NCBI GenBank assembly: GCA_030737835.1 | Contig: JAUJYN010000013.1 | Location: forward strand, 288,205 to 352,204 | Direction of reading: 5' to 3' | Length of the DNA: 64,000 nt | From: Acorus gramineus | Taxonomy: Eukaryota; Streptophyta; Magnoliopsida; Acorales; Acoraceae | Shown: piece after piece, positions 9,834 through 20,989 of the stretch | Numbering within the stretch: the stretch's first letter is position 1 | Layout: every line of letters begins with the position of its first letter | The notes under the pieces: generated by a model | What the model was told of the DNA's origin: nothing | Seen by the model: the letters and a program-made list of their open reading frames with translations, nothing else | Databases searched by the model: none | Translations under genes and position numbers: made by a program

Positions 9834-11631
9834 AGACGTTGGGTCGAGTTCTTGAAGGACTATGATTGTGACATCGCTTCCCATCCGGGTAAGGCGAATG
9901 TCGTGGCGGATGCTCTCAGCAGGCAACCCTTGGGTATGGCCGCCCACATGGCTGTACGTCGTTGGAGGCTTCTAAAGGAGGCCGCTTGCTGGATCAGCGT
10001 TCGAGAGACTCCTGCGGGTGGCTTTTTGGCCAGGCTAGTGGTGCAGCCAGTTCTTCTCGATGAGATCCGCACGGCTCAAGGTCAGGATCCGCATTTTATA
10101 ATCCTCTCCAAGGGCGTCGCCCGGGATCCTGTGGTTCAGAGGCCGAGTTTGCATTCCCGACAACGTAGAGCTGAAGCAGAAGATCTTGGACGAGGCCCAT
10201 CGTTCGAGGTACACAGTGCATCCTGGTAGCACAAAGATGTACAGGGGACTTCGTCGTGGCTACTGGTGGCGCGGGATGAAGACAGATATTGCCCGTTTCG
10301 TTGCCCGATGCTTAGTATGCCAGCAGGTGAAGTCGGAGCATCAGCGCCCTGCGGGGAAGCTGCAGTCCATTGAGATTCCTCAGTGGAAGTGGGAGCAGAT
10401 CACCAGGTACACAGTGCATCCTGGTAGCACAAAGATGTACAGGGGCCTTCGTCGTGGCTACTGGTGGCGCGGGATGAAGACAGATATTGCCCGTTTCGTT
10501 GCCCGATGCTTAGTATGCCAGCAGGTGAAGTCGGAGCATCAGCACCCTGTAGGGAAGCTGCAGTCCATTGAGATTCCTTACTGGAAGTGGGAGGAGCCCT
10601 GCGGGTTTGCCGAGGTCACGTTCGGGTCGCGATGCCATATGGGTGATCGTCGACCGACTGACGAAGTCTGCTCATTTCCTCCCCATCCAACTCACCGATT
10701 CTCTGGACACCCTGGCACAGTTGTTTGTCTCCGAGATTGTTCGTCTCCATGGCACTCCCGTCAACATCATTTCTGACCAAGACGCGCGGTTTACTTCGAG
10801 GTTCTGGCGTAGCCTCCAGCACGCCCTTGGTACGAACCTCCACTTCAGTACAGCGTTTCATCCTCAGACGGACGGCCAGTCGGAGAGGACGATCCAGACC
10901 CTGAAGGACATGCTGCGAGCCTGCGTTCTCGATTTTGGGGGCAGTTGGGAGAGGCACCTTCCGTTGGTGGAGTTCGCCTACAACAACAACTACCACTCGA
11001 GTATCAGGATGGCTCCTTACGAGGCACTCTATGGTCGCAGTTGCAGGTCCCCTTTGTGTTGGGACGAGGTCGGGGAGCGCCAGTTGGAGGGACCAGAGAT
11101 CATTCACCAGACCTCAGAGATGGTGAAGACGATTTGCGAGCTTATCCGAGTCGCTCAGAGTCGTCAGAAGAGCTACGCCGACCGTCGTCGCCGTGAGCTC
11201 GCCTTCAAGGTTGGTGATCATGTCTTCCTGAAGGTGTCCCCGATGAAGGGCATCTTCCGTTTCGGTGTGCGGGGTAAGCTCAGTCCGCGTTTCATTGGCC
11301 GTTCCTCATCCTCGAGCGAGTTGGGGAGGTGGCCTATCGCATAGCTCTACCCCCACAGTTGGCTCAGGCCCATGACGTCTTCCATGTCTCGCAGCTGAGG
11401 CGTTACGTCCACGATCCTGCTCACGTCATCCCATTCGAGCCGCTCGTCTTCGAGCCGGACTTGTCATTCGTGGAGCAGCCGATCGAGATCCTAGACCGCC
11501 GCGAGAAGAGGCTCCGCACCAAGACCGTCCAGTTGGTCAAGGTGCGATGGCAGCACCGTTCCGGTGCCGAGGCCACTTGGGAGCTCGAGGACGCCATGCG
11601 TGACGCATATCCGCATCTTTTTCCTTCTTAG
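9834..11631 (+). pseudogene. RNase H tail, integrase and chromodomain-like C-terminus of element B
   Basis: Compared with the intact frame in element C, this stretch has a deletion near 10110, a 198-bp tandem duplication of the zinc-binding part of integrase (10207-10602), a deletion near 10600 that removes the start of the catalytic core, and a frameshift near 11305. Still visible are HPG and CLVCQQVK of the zinc domain, [25 protein letters not shown] (second catalytic Asp) and [12 protein letters not shown] (catalytic Glu). The tail [19 protein letters not shown] ends in YPHLFPS. Integrase would join element DNA to the genome; this copy is non-functional. Confidence 0.9.
10207..10602 (+). 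repeat. 198-bp in-frame tandem duplication in integrase of element B
   Basis: Copies 10207-10404 and 10405-10602 start with the same AGGTACACAGTGCATCCTGG string and differ at few positions until the last bases. The period is 66 codons. Each copy holds the second His and both Cys of the HHCC zinc domain (TVHPG ... CLVCQQ). The upstream EAH histidine exists only before copy 1. Confidence 0.92.
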
Positions 11632-11663
11632 ATGTTCTTGTATTTATTTTGAGGACAAAATTT

Positions 11664-11679
11664 CCTAAGGGGGGAAGAA
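11664..11679 (+). promoter_or_regulatory. Polypurine tract of element B
   Basis: CCTAAGGGGGGAAGAA immediately before the 3' LTR start TGTTATATATGTGTCAC. Same motif as the reversed tracts of A, C and E. Confidence 0.92.
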
Positions 11680-12110
11680 TGTTATATATGTGTCACTTTT
11701 AGCCTTCTGGTAACCATTGGAGCATTCTGGCAGTTTTTCAGCTTTTTCGTTTTTCGATCGGAACCGCTAAAATTTTGGACTTTTAGCTATCATCCTGAGT
11801 TTGAGGACTCCGATCAAAAATCTAACTGCATATCATGTGTCCTGGTGCCATTTCGAGCCACTCACGAAAATTTTATCGAATTCCGGTAACATTTCAGAAT
11901 TTCACAGTTCCAAAACGTATCCGTGTTTTGACCGAGCGAAAAGTCATTGGGAGACTTGACTTGATCAATGTGGGCCCATGACTTGGTCAACTCTTTTGTC
12001 TTCTAATGTGGCTGGGTTGACCCAAGTCAAAGTGCACCTAAACCTAGCCTAAACCTAATTAATTAGCCCTAAGTATAAGTGGGTGTGAGTGTGTGTGGTG
12101 TGTGTGTGAG

Positions 12111-12159
12111 CATAAATAAATCCCACGCCTAGGTATAGTGCCCCCCACTATTCATCATC
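12111..12159 (+). promoter_or_regulatory. Promoter core of LTR B
   Basis: TATA-like CATAAATAAA at 12111-12120 is followed about 30 bases later by ACTATTCATCATC (12147-12159), the same start-like motif that follows the TATA box in the other LTRs of the family. Confidence 0.55.
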
Positions 12160-12450
12160 TTCTCCACCAAAACCTCTCTCTCCCTTCTCTTTAAAACCCC
12201 CATATGACCTAGCTAAGGTGGTTGAAATAAAAAACCCTTGAAGGAGAAAGGAAAGGTGAGGACCCGATCTATCCATCCATGGTCTTGGATCTTCATTTCC
12301 CTTTGTTTTTCCTCCTCTAATGGACCCTCTTCTCCTCTGTTTTCAGCCCCTCTTTGGCTGAGTGGAGACCTTGGTGGTGGTGGTCTTGGAGGTGGTGTTT
12401 CGGTGCGCGAAGAGCACCCGATCTCCTTCCCTTCCCTTCCTCTCCTTTGG

Positions 12451-13184
12451 GTGAGTTTCCTTTCCTTCCATTCTTGTTTAGATGCATGTTAGGAGGTGTT
12501 TTTGGTTATGCATGGGTGTTGGGGAGTTGGAGGGGGCTGTTGGGGGCGGTTGAGGGTGTTAGGGTTGGCTCGGGTGCATGCGGGCTCAGCGGCGCGCCCA
12601 TGCAGGCAGGCGCAAGCGGTAGGCAGGGCAGGCTGGCAGGCGCAGGGCAGGCGCACTGTCGGGCGAGCTGGCAGGGGACGCGTGCGTGTGCGCTGGCGTG
12701 CGCGCGGGTGCTGCGCGCTGGGAGCAGTGCCGGGCGTGCGCACGGGCATGCGTGCGGGTGCTGCGCGCTGGGCGCCGTGCGAGGGCGTGCGCGCGGAGCG
12801 CTGTGCAGAGGCGCAGTGCGTGCTGTGCGCGCGGTGAGGCGAGCGGGCGATGTGCGGTTGCTGCGCAGGGGGCGCAGTGCGTGCAGGGCGAGCGGGGAGT
12901 GCGTGTGGGTACTGCGCTGGGGCGCAGTACGCGCGGGTGCATCCAGCGCTGGGCGCGCGGGCTGGGCTCGAGAACGTGTCCGGGCATGCGGGCAGGGGGC
13001 TCAACAATGCGTCTGGGCGCGCGGGCTTGGGCGCGGCTGTGCGCCCGGGGCGGGTGGCCGTGCGTATGGCTGCCCGGGGATTCGGGAGTGTGTCGGGGTG
13101 CTCGGACTCGCGTGCGTAAGGGCCGTATGTACGCTTGTATATATTTGTGTGTTTTACTCACCGTGTTAAATACCTGTCTTGCAG
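12451..13184 (+). other. Predicted leader intron 1 in LTR B (contains the GC-rich block)
   Basis: Donor CTTTGG|GTGAGTTT at 12450/12451; acceptor TACCTGTCTTGCAG ending at 13184. In the reversed LTRs the donor reads CTTACC or CTCACC on the plus strand, at about 828 (A), 7200, 17086 (C), 23627 (I), 28252, 30069 (D1), 35299 and 41352 (E), 44734 (F), 56945 (J) and 58273 (D2). Prediction from consensus signals only; there is no transcript evidence here. Confidence 0.5.
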
Positions 13185-13220
13185 ATCTTGACGGACGGTC
13201 ACGCGACGACCCGGGTATTG
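13185..13220 (+). other. Predicted 36-nt leader mini-exon in LTR B
   Basis: Starts ATCTTGACGGACGGTCACGC and ends GGGTATTG directly before GTGAGTGGGAC. It is bounded by AG and GT in the sense direction, has no ATG, and has counterparts of nearly constant length in ten other LTR copies in the window. Confidence 0.55.
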
Positions 13221-14059
13221 GTGAGTGGGACGATCCAGCCCAGTGGGGAGGCGCTATATGCACTTGGGCGTATACCGTCCTCCCCTGGGGCACCATAGTT
13301 TAATATTAACTTGTATAATATGTAATCTATGCAAGCATGATTAGTATGTAGTATGCATGCCACCCTAGACCTTGTATGTTAGGGACTTGCACCCTTAGGA
13401 TATGTGTAAGAGCCATGCATCCTGACACCATGTTTCATGCTAGGAAAGCCTCGACCTATGCATGTGTCCTATTAGTTTAATTTATTAAATTAAATGCGAA
13501 CTTATGGTATTTTTGCATGCCTTAGTAAATATTATAACCTGGTGGTTATTATATATGTTCCCCGCATCTTGGTTATGCGCCCTGGAGGAATTATGAAGAA
13601 TTCATGACATTAGAGTTGTTGAGATGCGTTGCCGACGGATCCAAGTGGATCGTATACATGTGGATAGGCTGTTTCTTTTCCCTTCGTTGGATCCGTATAG
13701 AGACTGCCCCAGCGTTAGACAGGCCTTCCTGACAGAGGGCTCCCATCAGTAGGCACCTCCTGATTTGGGTTCGGACTGTGCTGAATTGTGGGAGTAGACC
13801 AGGCGGCCTACGGAGTGGAGGAGAGACTATCGGTGGACCAAGGGTGATTAACAGCCTAGTCAGTCCCAATAGACCGTGTCACCTATTTAGAGGGTGAGGG
13901 TGAGGGTGTGGTGGGTCGGCGATGTAGCGACCCACTGGATTGTGTAGTTCCTGCCACTTTGAGGCTTTGAATAATTAATTGTGGTTAATATAAATTGTGA
14001 TGCATGGGTTGTGCTATTCACTGAGCGTGTGGCTCACCCCTCGCATAATTTTTCTCCAG
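13221..14059 (+). other. Predicted leader intron 2 in LTR B
   Basis: Donor GTGAGTGGGAC at 13221; acceptor AATTTTTCTCCAG ending at 14059, preceded by CTGAGCGTGTGGCTCACCCC, which offers branch-point-like CTCAC and CTGAG. The hairpin and GGGTGA repeats lie inside. The acceptor and its upstream module recur in A, C, D2, E, F, I, J and the unrelated LTR H. Confidence 0.5.
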
Positions 14060-14449
14060 TTATCACTGAGTCGGATCTGAAGGAGGAGCTCCCCGAGGGA
14101 TTTCATCAGTAGCGGAGCAGCGCCACGTCCCGCGAGTGTTAGAGGCCATCAACATCCCTTTTTGATTGTATGTATTATATTTCCGTGCTTGGGCACCTGT
14201 TTGTATTATATTGGATGTCATTGTATATATATTGGCTCTCACAGGACAGTTGATTATGTATCGAGTCTGTGATATGTTTTTGATTTACAGACTCAGTCTT
14301 TTAGCTTCCGCTATTTGTGTATATATCATGTCAGCCCTGCTTTTGTCTGTGCTGTCATTTTAGCTATTGTTTAGAGTATGTTATTGACCTCCTGTTTAGA
14401 CTGTTGATATCATATATACACTTGCCGCGTCCCGGGGACGGTCGCCCTG

Positions 14450-14654
14450 AATTCCAAACGAGTGCATTGCTCGGATGCACGGGGCGATTACATCGCTAGC
14501 GCTCTAACTAATATGGTACAACCCGACAGCGGGTCATACCCACGCCTATCCCAGATAGGCCTATCAGTTTTTAACATGCGCATATAAATATATCCATGAG
14601 AATTTTATATCTAGCTATGTGCATGAACCATATGCACAATCATCTAATAATTAT
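14450..14654 (-). repeat. LTR D1, left fragment
   Basis: Matches 54095-54290 of LTR D2 (shared GAATTCCAAACGAGTGCAT, GCTAGCGCTCTAACTAATA and CATCTAATAATTAT). It joins LTR B at 14449/14450 through a shared CCTG and is interrupted at 14655 by element C. The left half of this LTR, including its TGTCACG start, is missing. Confidence 0.85.
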
Positions 14655-17600
14655 TGTCACGCCCCAGGGCGGCCGTCCCTGGGACGCGGCAAGTGTATAT
14701 ATGATATCAGTAACAAGAGTTCAATAATATACCACAAACAACAACTAAAATGACAACACAGGTAAAAGCAGGGCTGACATAATATATACACCAAATGCAG
14801 AAGCTAAAAGACTGAGTCTGTAGTCAAAACATACTACAGACTCGATACATAATCATAAGTCCTGTGAGAGCCAACATGCCCATATATATACACAAATGAA
14901 ATCCATACATAAACCAGCTAGGTGCCCAAGCACAGAATATATACATACAACTGAAAGAAGGGTGCTGATGGCCTCAAAACTCGTGGGACGCGGCGCTACT
15001 CCTCTACTGGTGTAGTCGCTCGGGAAGCTCCTCCCTCAGAGATCACTGAAAAAGATAATATGCGAGGGGTGAGCCACACGCTCAGTGAATAGCACAACCC
15101 ATGCATACAGTTCATATTAACCACATTTAAATCAAGCCACAAGCCCCAAAACAGTATAAACAACTCAAATCCGGGGGTTCGTTACATCGCCGAACCCCAT
15201 ACCCTTTACCCTCACCCTCACCCTCAACAGGTGACCTAGGATGTTGGGACTTAGCGGGTTGATAATCATCCATACATAATCCTGTGGGTCGTCGCATCGC
15301 CGGCCCACCATACCCTCACCCTCACCTCTCAACAGGTGACCTAGGCTCTTGGGACTGACTAGGCTGTTGGTCACCCTCGGTCCACCGATAGTCTCTCCCC
15401 ACTCCGTAGGTCGTTTGGCCACTTCCACGTTCGGCGCAGTCCTTTAGCAAATCAGGAGGCGCCTACTGATGGAAGCCCCTGCACGGGACAACCTTTCTAA
15501 CGCCAGGGTAGTCTCTACACGGATCCAACGGAGGAAAACAGAACAGCCTATCCATCGCATATGATCCACTCGGATCCGCTGACAGCACATCTCTACAACT
15601 CTAATGCCTTGAATTCCTCAGAATTCCACCAGCGCGCATAACTAGGATGCGGGGAATTAAATAAGACAAAAAGGGGAAAAGAGACCTTGAGAGGGTAACC
15701 TGAGGTCCCGATGTAGGACATCCGACAACCAAACAAGGAACACGGAGTACCCTAACCCGGGTCTCAATGTTAACCTCGCAAGGCCCCCTATGTTCCCAAG
15801 GCATGCTAATATATATATCGCAGTTTTCATTTAAATAAATAAATCAAACTAATAGGACGCATGCTCAGGTCAGGGCTTTCCTAGCACGATAACGGGGTGA
15901 CAGGATGCACGGTTCATGCACAACATCCTAAGGGTGCAAGTCCCTAACATACAAGTCTAGGGTGGCATGCATCTACACACACAACATGCTTACATGGATT
16001 CAAAATAACAGTTAATAATAACTATGTGCCCCAGGGGAGGACGGTACACGCCCAAAGCATGTAACGCCTCCCAAACTGGGTTGGGTTGTCCCACTCACCG
16101 GAATTCGGGTCGACGCGTGACCGTCCGTCGAGATCTGCAAGACAGGGTATCACTTGGTAAGTATAAATCCACAAATAACATTAAATACACAAATAAATTT
16201 CCCAAAACCCCAAAGCAAACACCCAACACCCCCGGCAGCCACCCGCACGGCCACCCGACCGCCCGGGTGCACCGCCGCGCCTCAGCCCACGCACCCCGCA
16301 CGCCTTGCGCCGGCCCGCAAGCACCCCGCACGCCCTCGCGCGCGGCGTCTCGCCCCGTACGCACCCCGCGCGCACCTCCGCCACCTCGCCGCGCCCCGCG
16401 CGCACCTCTGCCGCCTCGCCGCGCCTCGCGCGCACCACCGCCGCCTCGCCGCGCCCCGCGCGCACCGCACTGCCTCGCCGCGCCATCCCGCGTACCCTGC
16501 ACGCCCTCTCGCGTGCACTGCCTCGGCCAGCACCTCGCGCACGCACCACCACTGCCTCGGTCAGCACCTCGCGCACGCACCACCACTGCCTCGGCCAGCA
16601 CCTCGCGCACGCACCACCACTGCCTCGGTCAGCACCTCGCGCACCAGCTCCTCGCGCACAGACCCGCGCGACCAGCACCTCGCGCGCAGCTCGCCACCAG
16701 TCCCCCGCGCACAGCTGCTCGACCAGATCCGCGCACAGCTGCCCGACCAGCTCCCCGCACCAGACCCGCGCACACTCGCGCGCACGCCGCGCGTACGCAC
16801 GCCCGCGCACGCACGCACGCATGCCCGCGCGCTCCCACGCGCGCACGTCCGCGCGCGACCAGCCTGCTGCGTCGTTGAACTGCTGCCGCTGCTGCCTGCG
16901 GCTGCTGCCTACTGCCATCCTGCCCGGAACAGACCCCCACCTTGCCCGAGCACCACCACCACCAACCCCCGGCCACCCTTGGCCTCCGACCACCCCCAAC
17001 CACCTCCGACAGCCCCCAGCCGCCCTCCTCACATCCAAAACTTCCCCTAACAAGCATCTAAACAAGAGAAGCAAGGAAAGGAAGCTTACCCAAGGCAAGG
17101 AGAGGAGAAGAAGGGATCCGGAAGCTCCTTTCGCACCGAAGCTCCTCCCCAAAGGTCTCCACCAACTAGACCTCTTTCCACCTCCGAAATGGGACCGGGC
17201 TGAGGAGAAGAGAGGGCGGAAGGAAGGGCAAAATACGTCGGAAATCGGATTTGAGAGCACCGGTGTGTAGATCGGGACCCGATCTACACTTCCCGTGCTT
17301 TAGGTTTTTGGTTTTGATGGGTGTAGGGGCCTCAAAAGTGAGAAAAATGAGAGAGAGGAGAGAGGGGAGACTTGGTAGGGATGATGAATAGTGTGTTAAG
17401 ATATTTTTTATTCCCTTTATATAGTGTGCGACTTAAAAACCCGGATACGCCCCGGAACTGCGAAATTTTTGGAAACGATGCCGGAATTCGATGAAATTTT
17501 CATGAGTGGCTTAAAACGGCACCAGGACACATAATATGCAGTTAGATTTTCAATCGGAGTCCTCTAACTCGGACGATAGCTAACAGTCCAGAATTATGCG

Positions 17601-17687
17601 GTTCCGATCGAAAAACACAAAAATTTTAAAACTGCTAAAAATGCTCCAATGGTTGCCAATAGGCCAAAAAGTGACACATATATAACA
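14655..17687 (-). repeat. Element C 3' LTR (3033 bp)
   Basis: Begins TGTCACGCCCCAGGGC and ends TATATAACA. Hairpin units are at 15174-15198 (stem GGGGTTCG/CGAACCCC) and about 15284-15308. The mini-exon is 16099-16134, the GC-rich block about 16200-17030, the palindrome 17265-17289 and the TATA box 17417-17424. In the GC block a 34-bp unit containing GCACCACCACTGCCTCGG repeats about four times (16530-16640). Confidence 0.93.
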
Positions 17688-17703
17688 TTCTCCCCCCCTT
17701 AGG
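17688..17703 (-). promoter_or_regulatory. Polypurine tract of element C
   Basis: Minus strand CCTAAGGGGGGGAGAA directly before the LTR start TGTTATATATG. Confidence 0.92.
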
Positions 17704-17735
17704 AAATTTTGTCCTCAAAATAAATACAAGAACAT

Positions 17736-20006
17736 CTAAGAAGGGAAAAGATGCGGATACGCGTCACGCATGGCGTCCTCGAGCTCCCAGGTGGCCTCGG
17801 CACCGGAACGGTGCTGCCATCGCACCTTGACCAGCTGGACGGTCCTGGTGCGGAGCCTCTTCTCGCGGCGGTCCATGATCTCAATCGGCTGCTCCACGAA
17901 AGACAAGTCCGGCTCGAAGACGAGCGGCTCGAACGGGATGATGTGAGCAGGATCGTGGACGTATCGCCTCAGCTGCGAGACGTGGAAGACGTCATGGGCC
18001 TGAGCCAACTGTGGGGGCAGAGCTATGCGATAGGCCACCTTCCCAACTCGCTCGAGGATGAGGAATGGCCCAATGAAACGCGGACTCAGCTTGCCCCGCA
18101 CACCAAATCGGAAGATGCCCTTCATCGGGGACACCTTCAGGAACACATGATCACCGACCTCGAAGGCGAGCTCACGGCGACGGCGGTCGGCGTAGCTCTT
18201 CTGACGACTCTGAGCGACTCGGATACGCTCGCGAATCGTCTTCACCATCTCGGAGGTCTGGTGAACAATCTCTGGTCCCTCTAGCTGGCGCTCTCCGACC
18301 TCATCCCAACACAGGGGGGACCTGCAGCTGCGGCCATAAAGTGCCTCGTAGGGAGCCATCCGGATGCTCGAATGATAGCTGTTGTTGTAGGCGAACTCCA
18401 CCAACGGAAGGTGCCTCTCCCAACTGCCCCCAAAATCGAGTACACAGGCCCGCAGCATGTCCTCAAGGGTCTGGATCGTCCTCTCCGACTGGCCGTCCGT
18501 CTGAGGATGAAACGCTGTACTGAAGTGGAGGTTCGTACCAAGGGCGTGCTGGAGGCTACGCCAGAACCTCGAAGTAAAACGCGCGTCTCGATCAGAAATG
18601 ATGCTGACTGGAGTGCCATGGAGTCGGACAATCTCGGAGATGAATAACTGCGCCAGGGTGTCCAGAGAATCGGTGAGTCGGATGGGGAGGAAATGAGCAG
18701 ACTTCGTCAGCCGGTCGACGATCACCCAGATGGCATCGCGACCCGAGCGTGACCTCGGCAGACCCGAGACGAAGTCCATGGTGATCTGCTCCCACTTCCA
18801 CTGAGGGATCTCAATGGACTGCAGCTTCCCCGCAGGGCGCTGATGCTCCGACTTCACCTGCTGGCATACTAGGCATCGGGCAACGAAATGAGCGATATCC
18901 GTCTTCATCCCGCGCCACCAGTAGCCGCGACGAAGGCCTCTGTACATCTTCGTGCCACCAGGGTGCACGGTGTACCTCGAGCGATGGGCCTCGTCCAGAA
19001 TCTTCCGCCTCAGCTCTGCGTCGTCGGGGATGCACACTCGGCCTCTGAATCTCAGGATCCCGTCTGCACGAATCTGGTAGTCCTGGCGCTCGCCCCGGGC
19101 GACGCCTTCAGAAAGGACTATAAAATGCGGGTCCTGAGCCTGAGCCGTGCGGATCTCGTCGAGAAGAACCGGCTGCACCACCAGCCTGGCCAGAAAGCCA
19201 CCAGCAGGAGTCTCTCGGACACTGATCCAGCAAGCGGCCTCCTCCAGAAGCCTCCAACGACGGACAGCCATGTGGGCGGCCATGCCCAGGGGCTGTCTAC
19301 TGAGCGCATCTGCAACGACATTCGCCTTACCCGGATGGTAAGCGATGTCACAGTCATAGTCTGTAAGGAACTCAACCCAACGCCTCTGTCGCATGTTGAG
19401 CTCCGGCTGAGACTGCAGATACGTCAAGCTCTTATGATCTGTAAAGAGCTCGAACTCCTCTCCGTAGAGATAATGCCTCCACATCTTCAGCGCAAATATG
19501 ATCGCAGCCAACTCGAGGTCATGGGTGGGGTAGTTCTGCTCATGGGGCTTCAACTGACGAGACGCGTAAGCCACCACCTTACCGTGCTGCATCAGGACGC
19601 AACCCACACCCAACTGCGATGCATCTGTGTATACTGCGAACCCACCACTCCCAGATGGAAGGGTAAGAACTGGCGCTGAGGTGAGCCTTCGCTTCAGCTC
19701 CTGGAAGCTCTCCTCGCAAGAAGGGGACCACTCGAACCGAACGTCTTTCCGAGTGAGGCGGGTAAGAGGAACGGCTATCTTGGAGAAACCCTCCACAAAC
19801 CTCCTGTAATAACCCGCCAAGCCCAAGAAGCTACGAATCTCAGTGGGGTTCGACGGTCGACGCCAATTCGACACGGCGAGCGTCTTCTCCGGGTCCACAG
19901 CTATACCCTCACCGGAAATCACATGGCCCAGAAAGGCCATCCGCTCCAACCAGAACTCGCACTTGCTGAACTTGGCGAACAACTGATGTCCAGCCAGAGT
20001 CTCCAA
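17736..20006 (-). pseudogene. RT C-terminus, RNase H, integrase and chromodomain-like tail of element C
   Basis: A continuous 756-codon frame, the longest in the window. The first residues are the RT thumb ([17 protein letters not shown]). RNase H follows with [13 protein letters not shown] near residue 130, [14 protein letters not shown], and FTDHKSL as a later catalytic Asp motif. Integrase begins with the HHCC zinc domain ([12 protein letters not shown] ... CLVCQQVK), then the DDE core: [31 protein letters not shown] and [15 protein letters not shown]. The [11 protein letters not shown] region and the tail [18 protein letters not shown] suggest a chromodomain-like targeting end. The apparent start methionine is not real; the frame is cut off from upstream RT by a single-base loss near 20040. 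Confidence 0.93.
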
Positions 20007-20503
20007 AACAGTGCGGAGGTGGTGAGCGTGCTCTCCAGACTCCTCGAGTACACCAATATGTCATCGATGAATACTACCACAAAGGAGTCGAGGAAGGGTC
20101 GAAATACCCGGTTCATCAGATCCATGAAGGCCGCCGGCGCGTTCGTCAACCCGAAAGGCAGTACTCTGAACTCGTAGTGCCCGTACCGGGTGCGAAAGGC
20201 CGTCTTCGGAATATCTGACTCCCGGATCTTCAACTGGTAGTACCCCGAGCGGAGATCGATCTTGGAAAAGACACACGCTCCCTGAAGCTGGTCAAACAGA
20301 TCGTCGATCCGCGGCAACGGGTACTTGTTCTTCACTGTCCGCTTATTCAACTGCCTGTAATCAATACACAGCCGCAGTGAACCGTCCTTCTTCCGGACGA
20401 ACAGGACAGGGGCTCCCCACGGAGACACACTCGGACGTGCGAAGCCCTTCTCCAGCAACTCCTCCAACTGCTCCTTCAGCACCCTCAGCTCTGCGGGAGC
20501 CAT
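19919..20503 (-). pseudogene. Reverse transcriptase palm and fingers of element C
   Basis: Reads the RT core from [17 protein letters not shown] through [31 protein letters not shown] and [10 protein letters not shown] to the catalytic [10 protein letters not shown], then loses frame at about 20040, where one base is missing relative to element B. Upstream, another single-base loss near 20543 separates it from protease. All catalytic residues are present, so only the two indels disable it. Confidence 0.9.
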
Positions 20504-20989
20504 CCGGTACGGAGCCCTCGAAACTGGCTCAGTCCCCGAAGCAGATTGATCTCAAACTCAATCGCGCGGTCCGGCGGTAACCCCGGAAGATCATCGGGGA
20601 AAACCTCGGGAAACTCTACCACGACTGGAGTCTGACTGATATCTGCCCGCAGCGGTGCATCCAAAGCAATATAAGCCAGAAAGCCCTCGCACCCACCCTG
20701 AAGGAGTCTCCACGCCTGCATGGACGACACGAACCCCAAAGGAGCTACGTCTCGATCGCCCACGAACTGGAAAGACCTCCGACCAGGAAGGTGGAACGAC
20801 ACCGACTTGGCGAAATAGTCGATGCTGGCATGACTAGCTGCAAGCCAATCCATCCCCAGGATGGCATCAAAATCCAACATCGCGAGCTCCACCAGCTCTA
20901 CCGGAAACACATGATCCGCGATCTCCACCGTGCACCCTCGGTACACCGAACTGAGGAGAATCCGGTCTCCCACAGGCAATGACACCTCT
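20485..20989 (-). pseudogene. Protease C-terminal half and linker of element C
   Basis: Continues the protease after the solo-LTR insertion: [19 protein letters not shown], then [20 protein letters not shown], then a linker ending at [20 protein letters not shown], where a single-base loss near 20543 destroys the frame just before the RT start. The N-terminal protease half with the active-site DSG is at 24223-24554. Removing the 3233 bp of LTR I plus one target copy brings the two halves into the same frame. Confidence 0.88.
20985..20989. repeat. Target-site duplication of solo LTR I, left copy
   Basis: CCTCT directly before the LTR. The identical right copy is at 24218-24222. Confidence 0.95.

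Larger units (their letters stand above)
7794..14449 (+). mobile_element. Element B: degenerate Del/Tekay-type Ty3/gypsy element, plus strand, both ends incomplete
   Basis: The retained order is gag zinc knuckle, protease, RT, RNase H, integrase, chromodomain-like tail, polypurine tract and most of the 3' LTR. The 5' part was separated by the insertion of element A and lies left of the window. The 3' LTR stops about 10 bp before its expected GGGCGTGACA end, where the sequence becomes LTR D1. The pol order (integrase after RNase H) is Ty3/gypsy. The C-terminal [11 protein letters not shown]...YPHLF tail resembles the chromodomain-like end of Del/Tekay elements. Confidence 0.9.
11680..14449 (+). 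repeat. Element B 3' LTR, truncated at its end
   Basis: Begins TGTTATATATG. It has a (TG)-rich tract (about 12084-12110), a TATA-like CATAAATAAA, a GC-rich block (about 12560-13120), one hairpin/G-rich unit (13890-13930) and the GTGTGGCTCACCCCTCGC module (about 14027-14045). It ends at CCCTG (14449), where GGGCGTGACA would be expected next. It shares the TG/CA tract and the TTGACTTGGTCAA-type sequence with solo LTR J, so B and J belong to one subfamily. Confidence 0.9.

Noticed and set aside
18888-19679. 263-codon plus-strand frame opposite pol of element C.
   Set aside because: Antisense shadow of the conserved RT/RNase H/integrase frame; no domain features of its own.
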